Origin: an uncultured Ruminococcus sp.
GTDB lineage: Bacteria > Bacillota > Clostridia > Oscillospirales > Ruminococcaceae
Reading direction: 5' to 3'
DNA length: 64,000 nucleotides
Assembly: GCA_934463425.1 (NCBI GenBank)
Contig: CAKSJP010000009.1
Span: 1-64,000 of the forward strand
Part shown: positions 25,964 through 33,094 of the stretch, in pieces
Position numbering within the stretch: position 1 is the first letter of the stretch
Layout of the letters: each line of letters begins with the position of its first letter
Notes under the pieces: generated by a model
Seen by the model: the letters and a program-made list of their open reading frames with translations, nothing else
Database searches by the model: none
What the model was told of the DNA's origin: nothing
Program-made: the position numbers and the translations under genes

Positions 25964-26140
25964 TTACTCTGTTCGCTTTTGCAGGCGTAGCGTTTCATAG
26001 AGCATCTGAAAGCGGTCATGTCTGTAGCCGCATTCGGACGGCTGAAACGTCTTTGCTGCCTCTGTGTAGCACCAGCAGAACAAAAGCCGCCGCTGCCGGT
26101 CTAGCTGGGTTTCTCTGTCCAGCTGCAAAATACTTTTCAT
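25964..26140 (-). CDS. Small hypothetical protein of the element
   Basis: A 58-aa ORF starting MKSILQLDRETQLDRQRR, with AAGGAGG about 10 nt before the ATG, which is the main support. It is rich in Arg, Gln and aromatic residues, with no recognised domain and no membrane segment. It lies downstream of another small gene on the same strand (26268-26537) and next to a rightward small-RNA promoter whose -35 overlaps its ribosome site. It may be an accessory DNA-binding protein, but that is a guess. Confidence 0.4.
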   Translation of the reverse strand: MKSILQLDRETQLDRQRRLLFCWCYTEAAKTFQPSECGYRHDRFQMLYETLRLQKRTE

Positions 26141-26156
26141 GTGTAGAAATTCCTCC

Positions 26157-26185
26157 TTGACATACACCAAAAAACGTGCTATAAT
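26157..26185 (+). promoter_or_regulatory. Consensus promoter of small RNA candidate 1
   Basis: TTGACA (26157-26162), 17-bp spacer, TATAAT (26180-26185) with extended TGC. Both hexamers are perfect, and no rightward coding gene follows. Confidence 0.75.
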
Positions 26186-26191
26186 CACTAT

Positions 26192-26265
26192 CAAGCATTT
26201 TTTCAGTGCTTATGGTTTGGCTCTCCTGTGTTCCTTGGTCGGTTTTGCAGGAGGGCTTTTCTTTT
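26192..26265 (+). ncRNA. Small RNA candidate 1
   Basis: Predicted 74-nt transcript from the promoter at 26157. It contains a hairpin AAGCA/TGCTT, then CTCCTG (26223-26228) / CAGGAG (26248-26253) followed by GGCTTTTCTTTT, a plausible terminator. It runs antisense to the gap between two leftward small genes. Target unknown. Confidence 0.5.
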
Positions 26266-26267
26266 GG

Positions 26268-26537
26268 TTATCGCTGGAGCAGGTCAAACGCTGCACTTGT
26301 TTCCAGCGATAAAGCCTCCGTACTGTGTTCTTTCAGCCACTGCACAAGCTTTGCGGTGGTCTGTTGTACTTCTTCGCCGTCGTAGAGTTCCGGGTGTTGC
26401 AAGCGTGATTGCAAGCACCGGAGCTGCCACTTGTAATCGCTCATCATTTTCAATTCGATCACGGGCACGCCCTGTGCATATTCCTCCACCGTGTATGTTG
26501 TTCCGGCAATCGTGAGCGTTTCTGCTGTCTGGTTCAT
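26268..26537 (-). CDS. Small hypothetical protein under RHH-type operators
   Basis: An 89-aa protein beginning MNQTAETLTIAGTTYTVEEYAQGVPVIELKMM. GAGGTGA precedes the ATG at 26537; the longer frame to 26699 is rejected because it runs through the promoter. The N-terminal half looks beta-rich and the rest alpha-helical. I do not recognise the family. It is divergent from an RHH gene, and its promoter (TTGATA 26654-26659, N17, TATAAT 26631-26636) carries an ACTTGTGTAAGT site between the hexamers, so it is probably repressed by that protein. Confidence 0.65.
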   Translation of the reverse strand: MNQTAETLTIAGTTYTVEEYAQGVPVIELKMMSDYKWQLRCLQSRLQHPELYDGEEVQQTTAKLVQWLKEHSTEALSLETSAAFDLLQR

Positions 26538-26630
26538 GGTATCACCTCGCTTTTTTGTTCCGCAAAAGCCGTTTCGGTTTTCTCCTGCTCTCTGGTGAGT
26601 TTTCCGCTGCCTGTCGCTTTTGCTGATTTT

Positions 26631-26737
26631 ATTATAGCATACTTGTGTAAGTATATCAATAGACAGAATGAACAAACTTGTGTAAGTATGCTTGTGCAAG
26701 TTGCATACTTGTGTAAGTACGGAAAATGTGGTATAAT
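26631..26737. promoter_or_regulatory. Divergent promoter with four operator copies
   Basis: Leftward promoter TTGATA-N17-TATAAT (26631-26659) and rightward TTGTGT (26709-26714)-N17-TATAAT (26732-26737). ACTTGTGTAAGT occurs at 26641, 26676 and 26708, and GCTTGTGCAAGT at 26690. The copies cover both promoters and are half-site palindromes ACTT-N4-AAGT. Confidence 0.7.
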
Positions 26738-26764
26738 TGTATTAGAAAAAAGCGAGGTGATCTC

Positions 26765-26983
26765 ATGGGCAAAACTTCAACTGCAAGCAAACGAAAATAC
26801 AATGAAAAAGCCTATGAACGAATTGCGGTGGTTGTCCCCAAAGGCAGCAAAGCCATTATCAAAGCCGCCGCAGAACAAACCACAGGCGGCAGTATCAACG
26901 GATATGTAAAACACGCTATTAACGAACAACTGAAAAAAGACGGTTTCACGGAGATGCAAAAGCAAGGCAACGATGAAGAATAA
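26765..26983 (+). CDS. Arc/CopG-like ribbon-helix-helix protein
   Basis: A 72-aa protein. The segment YERIAVVVPKGSKAIIKAAAEQTTGGSINGYVKHAINEQL has the strand-helix-helix pattern of RHH (Arc/MetJ) DNA-binding proteins, with the strand YERIAVVVP as the DNA-contacting part. The start at 26765 follows GAGGTGA. It sits just downstream of four operator-like repeats and so probably represses its own and the divergent gene. A small HTH gene follows 29 nt later. A toxin-antitoxin role is possible, but no toxin is recognised. Confidence 0.8.
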   Translation: MGKTSTASKRKYNEKAYERIAVVVPKGSKAIIKAAAEQTTGGSINGYVKHAINEQLKKDGFTEMQKQGNDEE

Positions 26984-27012
26984 GCCTGCTCCGTGGAAAA
27001 GAGGTGGAAACA

Positions 27013-27234
27013 ATGCCGATTCAATATAAGATTGACGTACTGGCAGCATTGAAAGAAAAAGGCTACACGTCCGCCAGAATCAGAAATGAAAAGCTGATCG
27101 GGCAAGCCACTTTGCAGCGGTTGCGGCACAAGCAGAGCGTTTCTTTTGAGGTGCTTGCAAAACTATGTGAGTTGCTGGAATGCAATATAGGTGATATTTT
27201 GGAGTACACAGAGGAGGACAACGAGCAGGCATAG
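27013..27234 (+). CDS. Cro/XRE-type HTH protein
   Basis: A 73-aa single-domain HTH protein: YKIDVLAALKEKGYTSARIRNEKLIGQATLQRLRHKQSVSFEVLAKLCELLECNIGDILEY. This is the HTH_26/Cro-like form in which the LIGQATLQRLRHKQ segment is the turn and recognition helix. The ATG at 27013 is preferred over a GTG at 27004 because GAGGTGG precedes it properly. It follows the RHH gene by 29 nt and ends at a bidirectional terminator. Likely regulates element genes. Confidence 0.82.
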   Translation: MPIQYKIDVLAALKEKGYTSARIRNEKLIGQATLQRLRHKQSVSFEVLAKLCELLECNIGDILEYTEEDNEQA

Positions 27235-27256
27235 AACAAAAACCGCATACCACACA

Positions 27257-27299
27257 AAAAGCCGGCTGCACAGGGCACATACCCCGCAACCGGCTTTTC
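27257..27299. terminator. Bidirectional terminator between the HTH and sigma genes
   Basis: AAAGCCGG.TGC / GCA.CCGGCTTTT stem between convergent genes. Confidence 0.75.
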
Positions 27300-27301
27300 T
27301 G

Positions 27302-28033
27302 CTATTCTCTGCACTGCTGCACAAGATCGAAACGATCTGGCAAGTATTCCATATGCTGCACAGCGTTCCACCGCTTGTGTGCTTGGTATTCCCGCCGCAG
27401 TTCTTGCAGCACCGAAGAACGCCGCAGCTCCTGCAAAGCTTTGCTTTTCTTGTTGGAAACATTCTGGTAAGTACAGCCCCACCGCTGGGCAATGTCCACG
27501 AGGGAAACGCCTTGAAAGAAATACAGTTCAATCACTTCCCGCAGACGTTCCGGCAGTCTGTCCACTGCTTCATGCACAAGCCGGCTTTCTTCGTCCTGCT
27601 CCAGCTGAGATAATACCGCCGTTTCAATGTCTGTCCCCTTGTCTGGCAAGATGTCCGCAAGCGTTACCTTGCCTTCCTCTGACTGGTTCTTGATTGGCAT
27701 ATCCAAAGAGACAGCCTCGTTCAGCGGCTCCCGTTTGGTGGAACGTGTTCCGGTCAGCTCCGCAAGCAGCGTGTGGAACGGATAAGACAAGTAACTGTTG
27801 AACTTGATGCCGGTTTCCGGTTTATACCCTTTGAGAGCACTTAGAAACACCACATAACAGCTTTGCCGAATGTCCCATAGTTCCACGCCACACTGCTGAA
27901 AAACGCTCTGACGGGCGTTATAGGCTTGTTTGGCTTTCAACCAGAGCAATGGCTTTACTTTCTCCCAGAGCAGGGGCACGAGTTCTTCGTTTTCCGGCTG
28001 TTGTGCCAGTGCCGCCAGCTGTTCATTTGTCAT
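27302..28033 (-). CDS. Sigma-70-like RNA polymerase factor of the element
   Basis: A 243-aa sigma-70 family protein. The N-terminal half has a region 2-like segment (KPLLWLKAKQAYNARQ...ELWDIRQSCYVVFLSALKGYKPETGIKFNSYL). The C-terminal half has a clear region 4 HTH (DRLPERLREVIELYFFQGVSLVDIAQRWGCTYQNVSNKKSKALQELR). Similar factors are frequent in Clostridia mobile elements, where they probably switch on element genes; its target promoters are unknown. AGGGAGG precedes the start. A duplicated LQELRR sits at the end of region 4. Confidence 0.85.
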   Translation of the reverse strand: MTNEQLAALAQQPENEELVPLLWEKVKPLLWLKAKQAYNARQSVFQQCGVELWDIRQSCYVVFLSALKGYKPETGIKFNSYLSYPFHTLLAELTGTRSTKREPLNEAVSLDMPIKNQSEEGKVTLADILPDKGTDIETAVLSQLEQDEESRLVHEAVDRLPERLREVIELYFFQGVSLVDIAQRWGCTYQNVSNKKSKALQELRRSSVLQELRREYQAHKRWNAVQHMEYLPDRFDLVQQCRE

Positions 28034-28168
28034 TCCTGCAACCTCCCTTTCCGGAATACCCCCGCCCGTTCATTTTGCGATCTCCTGCACGGCATTGGGC
28101 ACCGGTCTTTTCATAGCCTGCTCCGTCGGGATTTTTACACCCCCACGCTCTCCGGCTCACCTGCTCTC

Positions 28169-28295
28169 GTAACGATGCGGACATTTTTGTCCCTAACTCA
28201 AACGGCGGAACCTGCTCTCGTGCGTGCGTGTAACGATGTCAGTTTACGCCGCTTTTCTCGTTCTCCCGTGCGTGTAACGATGTCAACAAACGCCG
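28169..28295. repeat. Iteron-like repeats, candidate replication origin
   Basis: GTAACGATG occurs at 28169, 28230 and 28274. The last two are part of 29-bp imperfect repeats (28223-28251 and 28267-28295) of form CGTGCGTGTAACGATGTCA-N6-ACGCCG spaced 44 bp apart. They lie in the gap before the sigma gene and close to the primase gene. Confidence 0.55.
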
Positions 28296-28519
28296 GAGCA
28301 GGTCGTTTCATCGATCTGGAAAGCGGGGCTCCCTGCAAGCAGTGCACGGCGAATCCCGTCCCAGAGGCTGTACGCCTCCGCCTGTGTGCTGCATCTGCAA
28401 ATCACAACATCGTCCTTGTGACCGGCAAGCGTCGCCGCCAGAGATTCATAACACACCCAGATCACCTGCAAGGTGTCTGTGTTGAAAATTTTTCCGTTTT
28501 TCACGTTGATAATGTACAT
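28283..28519 (-). CDS. Small hypothetical protein of the element
   Basis: A 78-aa protein starting MYIINVKNGKIFNTDTLQVIWVC. AGGAGGG lies ahead of the ATG, so it is likely real. It seems to be an alpha/beta fold with four cysteines, two of them near the C-terminus (TTCSGVC); no family recognised. It overlaps the last iteron-like repeat by a few bases. It lies between the primase and sigma genes on the same strand. Confidence 0.6.
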   Translation of the reverse strand: MYIINVKNGKIFNTDTLQVIWVCYESLAATLAGHKDDVVICRCSTQAEAYSLWDGIRRALLAGSPAFQIDETTCSGVC

Positions 28520-28909
28520 TCGGTACCCTCCTATATATTTCTATTCTGTAAATCGAAATGTATGTGCTTTATGAACATCAGCCCCGCAGAGCCGTTTTCG
28601 ACGAAAAACATTCCCCAAAGGGGAAAAACAAAAACGCCGTATTTCACGCAGTTTCGGTGCTTTTTCGGTTTGGGGAAAAAATCGGCATTTTTCAACTCTG
28701 CTTTATATAATACGTAAAATCATGCGTCGTTGCGTGCTGCCGCCGCTGTATGTGCAGCGTGTGCAGTATGCAGTTTTTCATTACCTGTAAAAGAGTAAAG
28801 AGAAAACATTCCCCAAATTCCCCAAAAGTGAAAAAGAGCACCGAAACTGCGTATTATTTTTGTGGGGAGAAATCTGCGGTTTCTGGGGAATATGGGGAAT
28901 TTGGGGAAA
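28520..28909. repeat. Gap with long inverted repeat beside the primase gene
   Basis: There is no gene. Arms at 28647-28676 and 28819-28851 are inverted copies (CGCAGTTTCGGTGC core, then TTTGGGGA) separated by about 140 bp. Several GGGGAATTTGGGGAA-type runs also occur (28600-28625, 28810-28915). It may be part of the replication origin or a stable cruciform. Confidence 0.5.
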
Positions 28910-31327
28910 TTATACGAACGGCGTGGAAAAAGCGGCAAATGCACGGCTCGCCGGTTCGGACAAGGTCAGCGGATAGAACCATTTGCCATGATATTTCTGC
29001 CGTACATTCTTTGTGGAAATGCCCAAGTAGTCGGCGACCTCCTGCCTGAACTGCTGGGGGCTGAGTTTGTAGCCGTCGCCCTCCTCCAGTGTCCAGTTTT
29101 CAAACGCCCGCCGCAGTTCATTTGTGCCGATACCGTCTTGACAGCTTTCACGCATCTTGCAGCACTCTCGAAAGAACCGCACGGCACAGCTGTTCTCCGC
29201 CTTGTATTCCTCCAGTTCTGCGGCAGTGCCTGCCGGTAGGTCGAACTTATGCCCGTTTTGCAGTACTTCCCGTGCCGCACGCATACAAAGGCAGAGGATC
29301 GCCTGCCGTTCTGCGAACATCTTCTCTACCAGCATAGCGTCTTTTTCCTGCTCCGGTATCACATGATCGCAGCGAATGGGCACGATACGCTGATAGACGT
29401 GGTCGCCGTGATCGCCGCCGAACTTGGGCAGGTCGTTCATGACAAACATGGTCAAGCCCTTATAGGCATCGGTGAACGGATCACGGTTTTTCTGTTCAAA
29501 AGAAAGCTTGTCGCCGCCGGTGATCGCTTTCAGCTTGGAGAGTTCTGCCACCCGTGCGAAACTCATATCCGGATCGTAGGCAAGCCGCTTGCCGTAGATG
29601 CCGAACATGGCAAACCGGTTGCCCTCCAGATCGTGCAGCGTGGTGGAACAAACGTTTTCGCTGCCCAGCAGACGGGCACAGAGGCGGGGCAGCTGGCTCT
29701 TGCCGGTGTCACCCTTGCCATACAGAAACACGGTCTTTTTCAGCACATCGCCCCGAATGTTGGACAGGATACAGCCCACCCACTGGAGCAGGAAATGCTT
29801 TTTGCTTTCGTCGCCGTCGGTCAGCGTGTCCAGATACCGGCAGAATGTGGGTGCGTGCTGCTCTGCATCTGGATCGTCTTTCCACTGCAAAGGCAGCTGC
29901 ACCGTGCTGAGAATCCCTGTGCTGTGTTCGATCAGCTGCATGGTGTTCAGGTCTAAAAAGCCATTTTTGAAGTTCACGAGATGTTCGGCGGTGTTCAGCT
30001 GTGCCGGCAAAAAGGTAGCAGGATCAAGAAACAGCAGCTTTGCGGTTTCGTCCAGCACTTTGGTTTTCACAAGTTCCGGATCAAAGTTTTCGATCTCCTG
30101 CCGGAGCAGGTGCTTGATCGCCTCGTCTGATGTCTGCCGGTAAACGCCGTTCTCCCAGAGATAGCGAACCGGCTTGACGCTGCTGGGCGTGCCTAGCCAG
30201 AAATAGGCGTGCTTGCTGCGGAAGTCGTCGGCAAGCTTCGGGCAGGAAATTTCATAGCGGAGAAATACGCCGTTTCTGTCGCACTTCGCATAGATAAACG
30301 GCGGCAGTTCCTTTTCTGTCTGTCCTGTGTGCTCTTGGTAGTGTTCCAACAGCCGCCCTTTCTGAAAAGCCGCCTGCTCCTCGTCTGGGTTTCGTTTCAG
30401 TTCCTCCACCTGAAATGCCCGCAGAGCCTCTTTCTTGGTGCAGTGCCGTGTCAGTTCCAGCAGTTCCACGATCGAACCGCCGGGCTGTTTTCCGCTGGCA
30501 GTGCGTGGAGCAGAGCCGCCGAAACAGCAAAACGTATTTTCTGCGGGATAAATGCAGAAGTCGCCGTCATGCTTGCAAACGGGGCAAGGATCGACCATCA
30601 CATACCGCCCGAATCGTTTTTCTTTCGTGATCTGGAAATGCTCCTGCACATAGCGGAGCAGGTCGAATGCCCGTGCCTGTTCGTAAACGCTGCCGCTGAC
30701 CAGCTGACGGCTGCGGTTCTTGATTCTCTGGCACTCTGCGTTCAGGGAATTGGCAACGCTGCAGAGGTTTTCTGCGGTGTCCGGAGAGAACACAGCGGCT
30801 GCGTCAAAGTGCAGCTGTTCCCGTCCGCCGAAGTAAAGGCGGTCGGCATTCTTGCAGGCTTGGTCAGATTCCGGAAACAACGCCATAAGCCCACGCTGGA
30901 CGTGCTCCCGCTGTACCGTGTCCGTGATACACGTTTCACACCGCAGGCAGATGCGGAACTTGGGCAGCTGCGGCGTGCTGCTGAATGTGCTGTAGATCAG
31001 AAACGGCACAAGGTCGTTTTCCCGACAGCGTTGCAGTGCCTGCTCCGGTGTCAGCAGTTTCTCCGGAAAGTTTTCAGCGTCCTTGTTATCAATGTCCAGA
31101 CAAAAAAGCTGCTGTTTTGTCCAGTTCTCTGCCCTTGCACCGCCGTGCAGGATACCGGGGTTATAGGCTCGCCCTTGCAGCACTGCCTCTGTAAAAGATT
31201 CCGGCGTGCAGACAGTTTCCGGCTGTGCCGCAAGCCGTGGTTTCAGGCTGCCGATCTCCTCCCGTGCGGGCTTTTTGGAAAAGCAAACGGTGTCGATTTG
31301 CACCGGAAAAGTCAGATTTTCGCTCAC
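28910..31327 (-). CDS. P4/D5-family primase-helicase
   Basis: An 805-aa replication initiator. The N-terminal part (about 60-190) has the archaeo-eukaryotic primase-like segment QQLFCLDIDNKDAENF...FRICLRCETC. A zinc motif CPVCKHDGDFCIYPAENTFCC lies near 246. The C-terminal half is a D5/P4-type superfamily 3 helicase with Walker A YGKGDTGKSQL near 538 and a following Walker B/sensor region. Such proteins replicate phage, satellite or integrative-element DNA from their own origin. GTG start at 31327, 16 nt after the excisionase-like gene, so translation is probably coupled. Confidence 0.88.
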   Translation of the reverse strand: MSENLTFPVQIDTVCFSKKPAREEIGSLKPRLAAQPETVCTPESFTEAVLQGRAYNPGILHGGARAENWTKQQLFCLDIDNKDAENFPEKLLTPEQALQRCRENDLVPFLIYSTFSSTPQLPKFRICLRCETCITDTVQREHVQRGLMALFPESDQACKNADRLYFGGREQLHFDAAAVFSPDTAENLCSVANSLNAECQRIKNRSRQLVSGSVYEQARAFDLLRYVQEHFQITKEKRFGRYVMVDPCPVCKHDGDFCIYPAENTFCCFGGSAPRTASGKQPGGSIVELLELTRHCTKKEALRAFQVEELKRNPDEEQAAFQKGRLLEHYQEHTGQTEKELPPFIYAKCDRNGVFLRYEISCPKLADDFRSKHAYFWLGTPSSVKPVRYLWENGVYRQTSDEAIKHLLRQEIENFDPELVKTKVLDETAKLLFLDPATFLPAQLNTAEHLVNFKNGFLDLNTMQLIEHSTGILSTVQLPLQWKDDPDAEQHAPTFCRYLDTLTDGDESKKHFLLQWVGCILSNIRGDVLKKTVFLYGKGDTGKSQLPRLCARLLGSENVCSTTLHDLEGNRFAMFGIYGKRLAYDPDMSFARVAELSKLKAITGGDKLSFEQKNRDPFTDAYKGLTMFVMNDLPKFGGDHGDHVYQRIVPIRCDHVIPEQEKDAMLVEKMFAERQAILCLCMRAAREVLQNGHKFDLPAGTAAELEEYKAENSCAVRFFRECCKMRESCQDGIGTNELRRAFENWTLEEGDGYKLSPQQFRQEVADYLGISTKNVRQKYHGKWFYPLTLSEPASRAFAAFSTPFV

Positions 31328-31343
31328 CGGCTCTCACCGCCTC

Positions 31344-31610
31344 TCACAGACGCACCGGCACAGGCTGAATGCCAGCGGTGTGCTGTTCAGGCGGGACGGT
31401 GTGGGCATCGTCCCCTACGGCCTCGCAGTTCAAAAACGCTGCGAATTTCTCTTGGTTAATGAGGTAGCGGCTGCCGATCTTCACCGTAAAGGCTGCACCC
31501 CGCCGACTTCTCGCCAGTTTCCGCACAGCGTAGGACGAAAGCCCGAACGCTTTTGCTGTGGCATCAATGCTTTCCATGTGGGGAACGGTATATGTAAAAT
31601 CTTTATTCAT
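31344..31610 (-). CDS. Excisionase-type HTH protein
   Basis: An 88-aa protein with a winged-helix/HTH_17 core: VPHMESIDATAKAFGLSSYAVRKLARSRRGAAFTVKIGSRYLINQEKFAAFLN, the pattern of Xis/MerR-like DNA-bending proteins that direct excision or act as regulators. The ATG at 31610 follows AAAGGA. Its C-terminal ~20 residues are encoded by a family D palindromic repeat (31393-31420), so the tail was replaced or extended by repeat insertion. It is directly upstream of the primase gene. Confidence 0.8.
   Translation of the reverse strand: MNKDFTYTVPHMESIDATAKAFGLSSYAVRKLARSRRGAAFTVKIGSRYLINQEKFAAFLNCEAVGDDAHTVPPEQHTAGIQPVPVRL
31393..31420. repeat. Family D repeat inside the excisionase gene
   Basis: GGGACGGTGTGGGCATCGTC followed by CCCTACGG matches the layout of 3876-3902. 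It is translated in the minus frame as part of the gene's C-terminus. Confidence 0.6.
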
Positions 31611-31627
31611 CAATTCATTCCTTTCTC

Positions 31628-31656
31628 TTGCAAACCTGCTCCGGATATGCTATAAT
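31628..31656 (+). promoter_or_regulatory. Promoter of small RNA candidate 2
   Basis: TTGCAA (31628-31633), 17-bp spacer, TATAAT (31651-31656) with extended TGC, pointing away from the excisionase gene and against the leftward operon. Confidence 0.7.
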
Positions 31657-31662
31657 AGGAGC

Positions 31663-31752
31663 AGGCTATTTTTGAATAGTCTTTTGGAAATTTAACGTGC
31701 GAAATGGCACGGGCGTGTGTCTGTTGGTAGCGGGTACACGCCTTTTTCTTTT
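31663..31752 (+). ncRNA. Small RNA candidate 2 (antisense to the xis-primase leader)
   Basis: Predicted ~90-nt RNA. Hairpins are CTATT/AATAG, CGTGC (31696-31700) / GCACG (31707-31711), and a terminator stem GGCGTGT/ACACGCC (31712-31742) followed by TTTTTCTTTT. It lies in the 291-bp gap between two leftward genes, so it is fully antisense to the mRNA leading into the excisionase and primase genes. No protein gene is present in this gap. Confidence 0.55.
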
Positions 31753-31901
31753 GCCTTGGTGGGTGTCTTGTAGTGTGCATGGTTTTTCTCTCGCTTTCTG
31801 CCGGTCGTTCCGAAATAGTGGCAAACAGTGGTGTCTCTCTGTTCGCTCTTTGTTCGCTCTTTGTTCGTTGGGTTTTGCTTTCCATTTTTGGAAAGCGTTT
31901 T

Positions 31902-32093
31902 TTATGCCTGCTCTGCTTTTAGCTGGTCGATAGCGGAGAGGAACTGCTGCCGCTGTTCTTCGGTCAGATCACGCCGCATGAATCGTGTCATGTACGGTTC
32001 CGACTTCCCCCAAAGCTGGGCAATCTGCCACAGATACACGCCCGCCACTTTGGCTGCCTGCCGGAGATCGGCGTTTTTCTGGTTTCCTCGCAT
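31902..32093 (-). CDS. Small HTH protein, first gene of the leftward operon
   Basis: A 63-aa protein, MRGNQKNADLRQAAKVAGVYL..., with an HTH-like core (LRQAAKVAGVYLWQIAQLWGKSEPYMTRFMR). Proteins of this size and pattern are common in Clostridia integrative elements. AGGAGG-like GGAGG lies before the ATG at 32093; the longer frame start at 32138 is not supported. It is the first gene after the leftward promoter at 32189-32217, so it is probably an early regulator. Confidence 0.75.
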   Translation of the reverse strand: MRGNQKNADLRQAAKVAGVYLWQIAQLWGKSEPYMTRFMRRDLTEEQRQQFLSAIDQLKAEQA

Positions 32094-32132
32094 CTCTTTT
32101 CGCCTCCATTTTCTCTTTTTTCTTTTTGCCTC

Positions 32133-32217
32133 TTGCAATCATCATTGTACCGTGGTATAATACAAGTATGACGATTGACTTCTTCACTAGTATAGCACAC
32201 CTCAAATGGAAAGTCAA
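32133..32217. promoter_or_regulatory. Face-to-face promoters at the element's regulatory switch
   Basis: Rightward TTGCAA (32133-32138)-N17-TATAAT (32156-32161) leads to the repressor. Leftward TTGACT (32212-32217)-N17-TATACT (32189-32194) leads to the HTH-xis-primase genes. Both have extended TGG/TGC. The two transcripts would overlap head-on. A CTCAAA/TTTGAG inverted repeat spans 32201-32228. Confidence 0.6.
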
Positions 32218-32275
32218 CACGTTTGAGAAAATATTTTATTCGATATAGTCAAATGAGTATTTGCGAGGTACAAAC

Positions 32276-33094
32276 ATGAACAGCGATTTTCAAACAGATG
32301 TTTTTATTTCACGTTTTGCAGAGTTAAAAAAAGAATCCGGCGAAACAAACAAGGACTTGCAGGACGTTTTCGGGCTTTCTCTTTCGGCGTTAATCAATTA
32401 CCAAACAGGAAAGCGAATTCCTGATATTGCTTTTCTGCATAAGCTGGCACAGCATTTCGGTGTGTCTGCGGACTATTTACTTGGGCTTTCTGATGTCAAG
32501 AGCACAGAACAGGATATACAGACGGCGTGCGAGGTAACTCAGTTATCAGAAAAAGCGGTGAAGATGCTAAAAGATAATGCAGGCTATAAAAACGCTTTTT
32601 ATAAAAATAACCTTTTGCCTATCCTGAATGCAATGCTTGAAACAAAAGATTTTTACCGAATTATCGATAGTATGAATACCATTGTCGCCAGTCAAAAGAA
32701 GATTACGGTTAACACTAAAGTTAAAACTAAATTTACACCAAAAGAAACGGAACAGATTTTCGGAATAGTCAACGAACGCATTTTTATAGGAAAAAAAGAT
32801 ATGCTTGATTCTCCGATAAATATACAACAAAGTTTTTCTTCAAGCTGGAACATTGCCCCTTTTATAAGAAAATTAGAGCAGGCTATGAAATTTCAAGTTG
32901 AATTTGAATTCCGTGAACTTTACACAAAAATAGTTGATATGCTTTTGAAAAAGCAGGAACAAGAAAACGAAGAAGGAACGGAACGTGCAGAAGATCTTAA
33001 ACTTTCTGATTTCTTTGAGGCGATTATGTGCGATGATTCCGACAACGAACAGGAGGTGGCAGACGATGCCCAACATCACGAAACGGAAGAATAA
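32276..33094 (+). CDS. XRE-family repressor of the element
   Basis: A 272-aa regulator. The N-terminal lambda-repressor-like HTH is FAELKKESGETNKDLQDVFGLSLSALINYQTGKRIPDIAFLHKLAQHFGVSADYLLGLSD (residues about 13-72). The remaining ~200 residues are AT-rich coding sequence of mostly helical, unrecognised fold with an acidic C-terminus, and probably mediate oligomerisation or induction. The start at 32276 follows GCGAGG. It lies opposite the leftward replication/excision genes and just upstream of the integrase, the standard place for a maintenance repressor. Confidence 0.82.
   Translation: MNSDFQTDVFISRFAELKKESGETNKDLQDVFGLSLSALINYQTGKRIPDIAFLHKLAQHFGVSADYLLGLSDVKSTEQDIQTACEVTQLSEKAVKMLKDNAGYKNAFYKNNLLPILNAMLETKDFYRIIDSMNTIVASQKKITVNTKVKTKFTPKETEQIFGIVNERIFIGKKDMLDSPINIQQSFSSSWNIAPFIRKLEQAMKFQVEFEFRELYTKIVDMLLKKQEQENEEGTERAEDLKLSDFFEAIMCDDSDNEQEVADDAQHHETEE

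Noticed and set aside
31610..31885. 91-codon leftward frame between the small HTH gene and the excisionase gene
   Set aside because: No ribosome site, low-complexity basic composition, and it overlaps the hairpins of the small RNA candidate.
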